Part shown: positions 55,528 through 64,000 of the stretch, piece by piece
Layout: every line of letters starts with the position of its first letter
Position numbering within the stretch: position 1 is the stretch's first letter
Notes under the pieces: generated by a model
Database searches by the model: none
Told to the model about the DNA's origin: nothing
What the model saw: only the letters and a program-made list of their open reading frames with translations
Origin: Roseovarius sp. W115
GTDB taxonomy: Bacteria > Pseudomonadota > Alphaproteobacteria > Rhodobacterales > Rhodobacteraceae
Length of the DNA: 64,000 bases
Direction: 5' to 3'
NCBI RefSeq assembly: GCF_032842945.2
Contig: NZ_CP146606.1
Span: 124,001 to 188,000, forward strand
Program-made: the position numbers and the translations under genes

Positions 55528-56628
55528 TTATCCAACGTGGATCAGCGTAGAGAACAGCTTGGGGTCCAGGCTTTCGGCCGAGAACGTGTCGCCATGGGTC
55601 AGGATGCTGACAGCGTCATGGCTGTGCAGGCTTTCCTGATGGCTGGCGATGACGCGGAAATCCCCGATCCGCGCGTCATTGAGAAGCTGCTCACAGAAGA
55701 GCCGCGCCGCGTCCTCCACAAAGATCGGGTTGGCCGCGTTCAATTCTGCAAAAGCCTGTTCATCCTCGCGTTTGACCATGACTTGCGTTTCGGTCTCAAC
55801 AGCGCTGCGCGCGTTGTCGATGAGGTCCTCAAACCAGACGCAGTTGTCACAGGCCACTTCCACCGAAATCCGCGCAACCGAGCGCTGTGAATGCGGTGTT
55901 GCAAGCTGCCCGCGCACTTGCCGCGCGTGTTCGCTGAGTTCAAGCGAGCACGGGCAAGTCGACGAATACACATAGTCGAGATGCATGAATTTGCGCCGCA
56001 CACCGTCGGTTTCCACCAGCTCCAGCGCGATATCGTAGTATTGATAGCCCTCAAGGCCTGAGCGCAGAGATTTGATTTTCATCGGGTAGGAAAACCGCAT
56101 CTGAATACGCGCATCAAAACTGTCGAGATCGCTGATGTAATCATCTAGCGCCGCCTCAATCACCTCGAAACTAAAGGTTTTTTCTGCGTGCTTATAAAAG
56201 CTGCGCATGATGCGGGACATGTTGATGCCCTTCTTGCCCGCCTCGAGGCTGACCGACCCGGTCACAGATGTCTCAAGTGTGAGGTCACCGTTATCGCGCG
56301 TGTGAAAGCGAATGGGCAGGCGGAAATTGGAAATACCCACATGCTGAATTTGCTTCTTCGCGCCACGGATGAGCGAGGACGGCCCGTTCTGCAAATCCGG
56401 CATTGTGGCCTTGTAATCTGCATCAGGTGTGAAATCTTCGGGATAATCGCGGCGCAGAAGTGGATAGTTCGACACTTCTGTCTGTGGCAGCAGACGTGCA
56501 ACTGCCGGATCCAAGTCCGCCACTTCTTCGGGCGTCGCTTGTTCGGCCCACGCCCGCAGGCGCGCAAGGGCGTCTTCAGCCTCGGCACGGTTCATTTCTT
56601 TACCCAAATCGGTGGATTGAATGTTCAT
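55528..56628 (-). CDS. folE2: GTP cyclohydrolase FolE2 (type IB)
   Basis: Makes 7,8-dihydroneopterin triphosphate from GTP for folate (and related) synthesis, 366 residues. Characteristic parts are VGISNFRLPIRFHTRDNGDL, GTSVSLEAGKKGINMSRIMR-like VSLEAGKKGINMSRIMR, and YSSTCPCSLELSEHARQV with the active-site Cys, then ATPHSQRSVARISVEV. The ATG at 56628 has GAGGACCCC upstream. FolE2 is metal-flexible and in some bacteria controlled by zinc; I saw no Zur-like box. Confidence 0.95.
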   Translation of the reverse strand: MNIQSTDLGKEMNRAEAEDALARLRAWAEQATPEEVADLDPAVARLLPQTEVSNYPLLRRDYPEDFTPDADYKATMPDLQNGPSSLIRGAKKQIQHVGISNFRLPIRFHTRDNGDLTLETSVTGSVSLEAGKKGINMSRIMRSFYKHAEKTFSFEVIEAALDDYISDLDSFDARIQMRFSYPMKIKSLRSGLEGYQYYDIALELVETDGVRRKFMHLDYVYSSTCPCSLELSEHARQVRGQLATPHSQRSVARISVEVACDNCVWFEDLIDNARSAVETETQVMVKREDEQAFAELNAANPIFVEDAARLFCEQLLNDARIGDFRVIASHQESLHSHDAVSILTHGDTFSAESLDPKLFSTLIHVG

Positions 56629-56813
56629 GACCGGGGTCCTCGTTCTGTACCGACAGACCACCATATAGGGCCAAACGCCGGAAATTGCGACTGTATTCAC
56701 GTTTACGTCAGAATAAGGCCAACGGATCATTTGTTTCTGCTGACACGGCCTGTCGCGGATGGACAAGACATCGACGTCAAAAGGTTTGTTCCTGATGCAA
56801 AGAGGAGCGTTTG

Positions 56814-57602
56814 ATGCACGACATTCTAAATCTTGAGCGATATCCGTTGGACAAATCCGACAGCACGGCTTGGCGGGATCTTGTGGGGCGCTGCCAACAG
56901 GCGCTTGAGCAGGATGGCATGTTCACACTTACCGACTTCATGCATATGCATATAGCAGCAGGTGAGACGGCGAGAATGGCAGATACTTTTGCCACGCAGA
57001 GCTTTCGCCATGAACGTGTGCACAACATTTACTTTCTGAAATCCATACCGGACCTTGCTCCGGATCACCCGGCCTTGACGCAGTTTCACACATCGAACCA
57101 GACACTCTGCGCCGATCAGATCAGCGGCTCTGCCCTGCTTCGTCTTTACGAATGGCCGCCCTTTGCGCGTTTTCTGGCAGCAACCATGGGGCAGCCGGCG
57201 CTTTACGTCATGGAGGATCCATTGGCACGGGTGAATGTCATGTCTTACGATGCAGGTCAGGCGCTCAACTGGCACTTTGACCGCTCGGAGTTTACCACGA
57301 CCTTGCTTCTGCAAGCGCCAGAAGCGGGTGGTGCGTTTGAATACCGCACGGATCTGCGAAGCGACGATGACCCGAACTATGACGGTGTTGCGCGGCTTTT
57401 GACCGGACAGGACGATCAAGTGCACACTCTTTCCCTGACACCCGGATCACTCAATGTTTTCAAAGGCCGTAACACCGCGCATCGTGTTTCACCGGTAGAA
57501 GGAGATACACCGCGCGTCATCTCGGTCTTCTCCTACTATGACAGACCCGGCGTGCGGTTCACGCAGAGCGAGCAGATAGGGTTTTACGGCAGGTCGGCCT
57601 AA
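56814..57602 (+). CDS. 2-oxoglutarate/Fe(II) oxygenase-like protein
   Basis: A 262-residue protein with the double-stranded beta-helix oxygenase motif: His154 and Asp156 in NWHFDRSEFTTTLLLQ, His223 in RNTAHRVSPVEG, and Arg in TPRVISVFSYYDRPG for 2-oxoglutarate. Its MEDPLARVNVMSYDAGQALN segment fits the ArpA-like group. The substrate is unknown. GAGGAGCG precedes the ATG at 56814. It is divergent from folE2 and convergent with metZ. Confidence 0.87.
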   Translation: MHDILNLERYPLDKSDSTAWRDLVGRCQQALEQDGMFTLTDFMHMHIAAGETARMADTFATQSFRHERVHNIYFLKSIPDLAPDHPALTQFHTSNQTLCADQISGSALLRLYEWPPFARFLAATMGQPALYVMEDPLARVNVMSYDAGQALNWHFDRSEFTTTLLLQAPEAGGAFEYRTDLRSDDDPNYDGVARLLTGQDDQVHTLSLTPGSLNVFKGRNTAHRVSPVEGDTPRVISVFSYYDRPGVRFTQSEQIGFYGRSA

Positions 57603-57608
57603 GACGCG

Positions 57609-58790
57609 TCAGACAGCGTCAAGCGCACCCAGAATATCCGCGATCAGGTCATCCTTATCCTCGATCCCGACGCTGAGCCGGATCAGACCCGGCGTGATGC
57701 CAAGAACCTCTTTCTGCTCATCAGACAGGCGCTGATGGGTGGTTGTTGCCGGATGCGTTGCAATGGATTTCGCATCCCCGAGGTTGTTGGAGATGAGCAC
57801 GATGTTCAGCGCATTGAGAAATTCGAACGCCGCCGTCTGCCCGCCTTTGACATCCAGAGCGATGACCGTGCCGCCCTTGCCCATTTGACGCTGAACCAGA
57901 TCGTGCTGCGCGTGGGTGGGATGGCCAGGATAGATAACGCGGGACAGTTTGTTGTGCCCTTGCAGCGCGTCTGAGATGGCCTCGGCGCCCTCTGCCTGCG
58001 CCCGCACGCGTAAATCAATCGTTTCCAGACCTTTGAGCATCACCCAGGCTGTGAAAGGCGACATAGAGCCGCCTGTGTGCTTCATGTATGGCTCAACCGT
58101 TTTGCGGATATAGTCCGTCGTGCCAAGGATCACCCCACCCAGCGCACGGCCCTGCCCATCGATATGTTTGGTGGCGGAATACACCACGACATCGGCCCCC
58201 TGCTCCATCGCCTTGGAAAAGACTGGGGTGGCAAAGACGTTATCAACCACCACTTTAGCCCCGACCGCATGGGCCAACCCGGCGACAGCTGCGACGTCAA
58301 TCACCTCTAATGTTGGATTGGCAATGGTTTCGAAAAAGACAACAGATGTCTCAGGCCGTATCGCTGATTTCCACGCGTCGGGGTCTGTGCCATCGACGAA
58401 TGTTACCTCAACGCCGTAACGCGTCAGTATTTCTTCGAGCACGTAGAGGCAGGAGCCAAAGAGTGCACGCGCCGACACCACATGATCGCCCGCTTTGAGC
58501 ATGGACATGAGCGCGCCAGAGACCGCCGCCATACCGCTGGCGGTGGCAAAGGCATCCTCGGCCCCTTCCAGCGCGGCAATGCGGTTTTCGAACATCGCGA
58601 CGGTGGGGTTGCCATAACGGGCATAGATGAACTCATCCTCACCCGCCTGCAAGAACCGCGCCTCCGCCGCCTCGGCGCTGTCATAGACAAAGCCTTGGGT
58701 GAGAAAGATCGCCTCACTGACTTCGTTGTACTGGCTGCGCCGTGTCCCGCCATGCACCAGCTTGGTGCGTGTGTTCCATTTTTTGTCCAT
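57609..58790 (-). CDS. metZ: O-succinylhomoserine sulfhydrylase
   Basis: PLP enzyme that makes homocysteine directly from O-succinylhomoserine and sulfide, 393 residues. The PLP lysine is in VVYSATKHIDGQGRALGG (about residue 210). Family motifs are FIYARYGNPTVAMFENRIAA LEGAEDAFATASGMAAV, TGGSMSPFTAWVMLKGLETI, and SLGDAKSI-like NNLGDAKSIATHPATTTHQR. The ATG at 58790 has GGAGGTCGAGG upstream. A SAM-II riboswitch and terminator lie in its leader, so it should be repressed by S-adenosylmethionine. Confidence 0.95.
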   Translation of the reverse strand: MDKKWNTRTKLVHGGTRRSQYNEVSEAIFLTQGFVYDSAEAAEARFLQAGEDEFIYARYGNPTVAMFENRIAALEGAEDAFATASGMAAVSGALMSMLKAGDHVVSARALFGSCLYVLEEILTRYGVEVTFVDGTDPDAWKSAIRPETSVVFFETIANPTLEVIDVAAVAGLAHAVGAKVVVDNVFATPVFSKAMEQGADVVVYSATKHIDGQGRALGGVILGTTDYIRKTVEPYMKHTGGSMSPFTAWVMLKGLETIDLRVRAQAEGAEAISDALQGHNKLSRVIYPGHPTHAQHDLVQRQMGKGGTVIALDVKGGQTAAFEFLNALNIVLISNNLGDAKSIATHPATTTHQRLSDEQKEVLGITPGLIRLSVGIEDKDDLIADILGALDAV

Positions 58791-58829
58791 CCTCGACCTC
58801 CGGGCCACAATTCGCGTATCTGCGGGGAC

Positions 58830-58866
58830 AAAAAAAGCCCCCACCGGACAAACCAAAGGGAGCTTT
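58830..58866 (-). terminator. Intrinsic terminator in metZ leader
   Basis: On the minus strand AAAGCTCCC pairs with GGGGGCTTT around about 15 bases, followed by seven T. It lies between the riboswitch and the metZ ribosome binding site, so it fits control by transcription attenuation. Confidence 0.75.
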
Positions 58867-58867
58867 C

Positions 58868-58927
58868 ACCTCTCGCCTCTTTAGCGGCATGTTTAACGTG
58901 GCCCGCAATCCGGTAACAAATCGCCAC
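58868..58927 (-). promoter_or_regulatory. SAM-II riboswitch of metZ
   Basis: The minus strand reads GTGGCGATTTGTTACCGGAT, TGCGGGCCACGTTAAACATG, then CCGCTAAAGAGGCGAGAGG. P1 is formed by GTGGC and GCCAC, the U-rich loop by GATTTG, and GCTAAAGAGG is the conserved 3' end that makes the pseudoknot. These match the SAM-II consensus found upstream of metA and metZ in alphaproteobacteria. Its place about 80 bases before metZ agrees. Confidence 0.85.
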
Positions 58928-59006
58928 AAAATTTCTCTACCCAAGTGGGTCAGGCGCGTCAACACCGCTCATGGAAGTTCAAAAATGTTTGAAAAGTTAT
59001 GCGAGC

Positions 59007-59630
59007 CTAGACGGGATTGTCCTCGGGCGGCATCACCATAAGCACCATGAACCAATATAATGCATGCAGGATCATGGCGAAAAGCGCCATACCGGTCATC
59101 CACACAGTGAGTGACCCCGACTGAATGAGAAGCTCATTCACAATAAGAACCGTCCCCGCAGCCAGCGCATTCACACGCAGAAGCGAGACCCGCGCCATGA
59201 GCTTGCCGCGCACCACGGAATTGGGCGAGACGCGTTCAAGAACCTCATCTTCTCGCCGCATACCAAGGATCATAACGACCAGAACAAAGATGCAGGCCGC
59301 AGAAAGTATCCGCTGACTGAAAATCGGGCTGCTGATGATAAGCTGACTGATGGCGAGCATAAGCATCGCGCCCACAGGCCAGTAGAGCATCCGGGATCGA
59401 TCACGATCTGGTTGAGAAAGCTGGGCTGCTGCCGTCGGCAAGTTCCGCCAGATCGCATAGGTCTGGCCCATGACAAGGACCATGACAAAGCTCTTCTCTT
59501 TTGCAAGGCCGAAACTCGACAATCCAACCCAGAGCATGAGCATCACGACAATCGGCACGAGGTATTCCACCCGCATGGGAGGCACGGAGGACACGGCGTC
59601 CACGACTTTTGACGACCAACGACGTTTCAT
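59007..59630 (-). CDS. Uncharacterised multi-pass membrane protein
   Basis: A 207-residue protein with six hydrophobic stretches: YLVPIVVMLMLWVGLSSFGL, KSFVMVLVMGQTYAIW, YWPVGAMLMLAISQLII, ILSAACIFVLVVMILG, VNALAAGTVLIVNELLI and MTGMALFAMILHALYWFMVL. There are no recognisable motifs. The start is uncertain (ATG 59630 or 59576). It is in the same direction as ispZ, 74 bases downstream. Confidence 0.75.
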   Translation of the reverse strand: MKRRWSSKVVDAVSSVPPMRVEYLVPIVVMLMLWVGLSSFGLAKEKSFVMVLVMGQTYAIWRNLPTAAAQLSQPDRDRSRMLYWPVGAMLMLAISQLIISSPIFSQRILSAACIFVLVVMILGMRREDEVLERVSPNSVVRGKLMARVSLLRVNALAAGTVLIVNELLIQSGSLTVWMTGMALFAMILHALYWFMVLMVMPPEDNPV

Positions 59631-59704
59631 GGGTGGGAGTCGTTGCACCGAAATGCGACATTTCGGAGGCAATCAAACGCACATTCGATGAAATTTACGT
59701 CGGA

Positions 59705-60310
59705 TTAAACGTCTTCTGAGCTGTCGGCGCTGTGCTCAGAAAAGAGTTTTGCCTGGGACATGAAAAAGAGGAAAATTGCCGCGGTAAGCCCGAACGTCTT
59801 GAAGTAGACCCAGCTCTCCTCGCTCATCGTGCGCCACACGACCTCGTTCAGGGCTGCAAGGGCAAAGAAGAAATACATCAGCCGCCGGGTCAGGATCATC
59901 CAGCCCTCCTGCGTCAGGGGCATGACGCCTTCCATCACATATTGTAAGTAAGAGGTGCCGCGCGTCAGACCAAATGCCAGAATTCCACCAAAAAGAAGAT
60001 AGATGATCGTGGGTTTCATTTTGAAAAAGCGCGGGTCATTGAACCAGACACTCAAGCCACCAAAGACAACAAGCAAGACTGCGGTCACGGCTTGCATCTT
60101 GGAGAGATGGCCGGTGAGCTTCCACAAAATCCCCATACAAATGAGAAAAACGGGGATGAAGCCCGCAGTGACCACGACAAAGCCATCATAGTCCGTCCCC
60201 CCAAAGGTAAATGTACGATCTTTGAGCCAGAGGTAGGCTGCAAAGAACCCCAGGATCGGGCCAAACTCCAAAACGGTTTTGACCATGGGGGAGACGGTCT
60301 TGTCGCTCAT
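59705..60310 (-). CDS. ispZ: Inner membrane septation protein A (YciB/IspZ)
   Basis: A 201-residue membrane protein of the YciB family: KTVLEFGPILGFFAAYLWLK, FIPVFLICMGILWKLTGHLS, LSVWFNDPRFFKMKPTIIYL LFGGIL, and LTRRLMYFFFALAALNEVVW RTMSEESWVYFKTFGLTAAI. Relatives act at septation and in envelope maintenance. AAAGGTACGAC precedes the ATG. It is followed upstream by the DMT permease gene in the same direction. Confidence 0.95.
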   Translation of the reverse strand: MSDKTVSPMVKTVLEFGPILGFFAAYLWLKDRTFTFGGTDYDGFVVVTAGFIPVFLICMGILWKLTGHLSKMQAVTAVLLVVFGGLSVWFNDPRFFKMKPTIIYLLFGGILAFGLTRGTSYLQYVMEGVMPLTQEGWMILTRRLMYFFFALAALNEVVWRTMSEESWVYFKTFGLTAAIFLFFMSQAKLFSEHSADSSEDV

Positions 60311-60325
60311 GTCGTACCTTTCACC

Positions 60326-61228
60326 TTATCCGCCCACCTCAACTATCACAGCCCCCGCTGCAATCAATGCCATAAGGGCAATCCGACGCGGGCCGACGGT
60401 TTCTTTCAGGACCAGCCATCCGATGAAAGCGGCAAACACGGTGGAGGTTTCGCGCAGCACGGCGGCCTCTCCCACCTTGTCGAGCCGCGTGGCCAGCATG
60501 ATGGAGCCAAAGGACAGGAATGCGGTCAATCCACCCAGAACACCGCGTGCCATCAAGGGGCCGAGATCGGGAGGGGCTGCCATGCGGCTTCGGCGCACCC
60601 ACGCAATAACCGGGAAGACCAGCCCGTCGAAAAAGAAAAACCAGGCCAGAAAGGTGAAAGGATTGGCTGTGGCGCGAATGCCGTAAGCATCATAGGTCGT
60701 GTAGAGGGCCACGAAGAGGCCGGTGACGACCGCCAACCCCAGGGCTGCGGGCATGGTGTCACGGTTCAGGGTGAGTGTGCGCAGGTTGTAGATCGCCAAA
60801 CCGTAGATGCCTGTGAGCAGCACCCCCACACCAAGCCACTGCACAAATGAGAATGTTTCACCAAAGAGCAGGTAAGCGCCAATCACAGTGAAAAGAGGCC
60901 CCGTACCGCGCACCACGGGGTAAACCACTGTATAAGCCCCTCGTGTGTAAGCCATGGCCTGAAGCACTTTGTAAACGGTGTGAATGGCCCAGGCGACAGC
61001 AAAAATCAGCCACATATGCGGCTCGGGCCAGGGCACCACGAAGAAGGCAAAAGGCGCAGCCATGGCGGCATAGCTGATGTCAATGGCACCGCGTGTCAGC
61101 CAGGGATCGTGCCGCCCTTTTTGCAGAGCACCAAAAACGGCATGCAGGAAGGCCGCGAGCATGGCAAGCGCCAAGGCCATATGATGACCCGTCTCGGTGC
61201 CCTCAATGGAGATAAGCCAGTCGCTCAT
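60326..61228 (-). CDS. DMT superfamily (EamA-like) permease
   Basis: A 300-residue protein with about ten helices. Typical parts are YKVLQAMAYTRGAYTVVYPV VRGTGPLFTVIGAYLLFGET, a middle long loop, and the second repeat GSIMLATRLDKVGEAAVLRE TSTVFAAFIGWLVLKETVGP with RRIALMALIAAGAVIVEV. Exported or imported solute unknown. It ends 15 bases before ispZ. Confidence 0.9.
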   Translation of the reverse strand: MSDWLISIEGTETGHHMALALAMLAAFLHAVFGALQKGRHDPWLTRGAIDISYAAMAAPFAFFVVPWPEPHMWLIFAVAWAIHTVYKVLQAMAYTRGAYTVVYPVVRGTGPLFTVIGAYLLFGETFSFVQWLGVGVLLTGIYGLAIYNLRTLTLNRDTMPAALGLAVVTGLFVALYTTYDAYGIRATANPFTFLAWFFFFDGLVFPVIAWVRRSRMAAPPDLGPLMARGVLGGLTAFLSFGSIMLATRLDKVGEAAVLRETSTVFAAFIGWLVLKETVGPRRIALMALIAAGAVIVEVGG

Positions 61229-61247
61229 GATCTGGCCAGGCGCGTGA

Positions 61248-62137
61248 CTAGGGTGTCCATGTGGCGTCGATGGTGGAACCGGTCACAAGCTGCTCAACGG
61301 CGGCGGCTATATCCGAAATGCGTCCACCGCTCTCTTCCAGGGTCATGGTGGCACCGATGATCTGCACAAGCCCCAAACCCGTCTCAGATTGCATCCTGAG
61401 TGTAAGTGTCCCCTTTGCGGCGGGCATGGCACGCGCAAAACGCATCAAAGCATCGCGACTTCCTGCGGTGAACATCTCGGCAGGCAAGCGGTTCAGGACC
61501 TGAACCCAATCGCGCAGCGACGCCACCTCTTCGATCACAGGCCGCAGGGCGCGGGAGAGGTCACGTGTGGTGTCAAGATCCAGAACAAGAGACGTGAGCC
61601 GCATGCCGCCAAGCGTCAGTTGCATGCGTTCCAGAGACTTCAGATCGATGCCACCGCCGCTTGCTGTGAGCGAAATAGACCCGAGGTCTTCGGCATCGAA
61701 CAGCAGCTTTTCGATCAAAAAATCAAAGCTGGCAGGATCGCGCTGTGCCTTGATCTTAAGCGCACCCATCGCGTTTTCATTGCCAGGCCCGAGGTCCATC
61801 TTCAGACCTTGGACAAGGCTGATACCCTGAAAGTCCGCTTCAAAGGTCAGGGGAACACCGCGATTCTTTACTGCTGCTTCAATGCCTGTCGCGCGGTACT
61901 CGACAGAGGCGAAATCGTTTTCACGCAAATCCGCAAAGCTTCTGTCGATCCGGCACCAGCCTGTTTCTGTCACATTGGGCTGAATAGCGCGCAGGCGGGG
62001 CGGCGTGCCGATCAGAAAGTTGAAACTTTGCCAGCCCGAGAGACATAGCTCTGGCGTCATGGGCGCGGGCGGCTCTTCGGCTTTTGCAGCGTGCAATGCG
62101 CTCAGGCCCAGAAGTGCTGAGCAGACAAGCACCCGGA

Positions 62138-62141
<4 letters not shown>
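61248..62141 (-). CDS. Uncharacterised periplasmic protein downstream of ftsY
   Basis: A 297-residue protein with a Sec signal peptide ([21 protein letters not shown], then EE). It contains two likely disulfide cysteines ([10 protein letters not shown] and [10 protein letters not shown]) and alternating beta-rich and helical parts ([40 protein letters not shown]). I recognise no domain; it has some character of DUF2125-like proteins. Its start overlaps the ftsY stop (ATGA), so it is co-translated with ftsY. Confidence 0.8.
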
Positions 62142-63724
<1,583 letters not shown>

Positions 63725-63910
63725 GCGCCACCCGGGTTTGTCGTCAATTCAGTTAACCCCCCTGCGCCCGGATGAAAAGAAGGCAATCGCAGAAGTTTGC
63801 AGGCGTCGTTGACGAAATGGAAACAATAAGCCCCTAGAAGGCCGCAAAAATTGCAAACTCCCGCCTGCCCTGTTTGCTCAACTTCGCCGGGCGCAGCACG
63901 CCTGCGCTTT

Positions 63911-64000
63911 GTGGTTCAGCATGTTGGGGACTTCCCTTTGCTTCGGTTCGCGATTGTCACTCTTGCTCCAGCAATCTGTCTGATTGTGGCCGCCCTATCG
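63911..64000 (+). CDS. Possible start of a membrane protein at the right edge, partial
   Basis: A frame from GTG 63911 runs to the window end: QHVGDFPLLRFAIVTLAPAI followed by CLIVAALS. It looks like an N-terminal membrane helix of a protein divergent from ftsY. There is no clear ribosome binding site and only 30 codons are visible. Confidence 0.25.
   Translation, partial: MVQHVGDFPLLRFAIVTLAPAICLIVAALS

Noticed and set aside
56629..56813. Zur box upstream of folE2
   Set aside because: I found no GTTAT...ATAAC-type palindrome in the divergent gap.

Overview
The window looks like chromosomal DNA of a marine Rhodobacteraceae (Roseobacter-group alphaproteobacterium). The indications are GC-rich coding sequence, short DUF1127 proteins, a Hint-domain protein, a VPLPA-CTERM protein, a zinc-independent FolE2, a SAM-II riboswitch ahead of metZ, a betI/betC/betA cluster, and blocks such as pyrC-pyrE-dnaB-alr and radA-cvpA-purF. 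I see no phage, transposase, CRISPR array, rRNA or tRNA. About 60 protein genes are supported. Most are housekeeping or ordinary accessory genes.

Region by region. 1-6814: an aerobic CO-dehydrogenase-type (cox/xdh) molybdenum hydroxylase cluster on the minus strand. It holds a MoxR ATPase, a CoxE-like VWA protein, XdhC, a MoeA-like protein, the 2Fe-2S subunit, and the large subunit running off the left edge. A divergent metallo-beta-lactamase-fold hydrolase sits inside it. 6997-22874: pyrimidine synthesis (pyrC, pyrE), replication (dnaB), alanine racemase, an MlaE/MlaF lipid transporter with a PqiA-like protein, radA, cvpA, a Hint-domain protein, purF, two small genes that resemble pilus-assembly components, and bioY. 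An AT-richer patch with a frameshifted membrane protein separates dnaB from alr. 22985-30462: an SDR enzyme, a YdcH-like protein, then betI-betC-GST-betA opposite an ABC-type solute-binding protein. Together these suggest uptake of choline-O-sulfate or a related solute and its conversion to choline and betaine aldehyde.

30997-41156: two-way traffic of a DMT permease, acyl-CoA dehydrogenase, CAP protein, HisN-like phosphatase, XRE and LysR regulators, quinone reductase, DUF1127, a Bax-inhibitor-1 protein, an SRPBCC protein, a VPLPA-CTERM protein, L33 and a SleB-type hydrolase. 41326-47664: a divergent pyruvate-phosphate-dikinase-like enzyme and both subunits of glycyl-tRNA synthetase. 47835-54366: a frameshifted secreted protease-like protein, a TPP-dependent decarboxylase, TrkH, a B12-binding AerR/PpaA-like regulator and a small DUF1127-like gene. 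54517-64000: a Lys/Ala/Pro-rich protein, folE2, a 2OG oxygenase, metZ with its riboswitch, membrane proteins, and ftsY, whose N-terminal domain carries a perfect Glu-Pro repeat of about 36 units.

The most notable signals are three genes broken or shifted at short homopolymers (near 5830, 12300 and 49420), the (Glu-Pro)n tract in FtsY, the SAM-II riboswitch followed by an intrinsic terminator, a PPDK paralogue whose ATP-grasp half has lost recognisable motifs, and a light/B12-type regulator without photosynthesis genes around it. I did not find a convincing wholly new multi-gene system.
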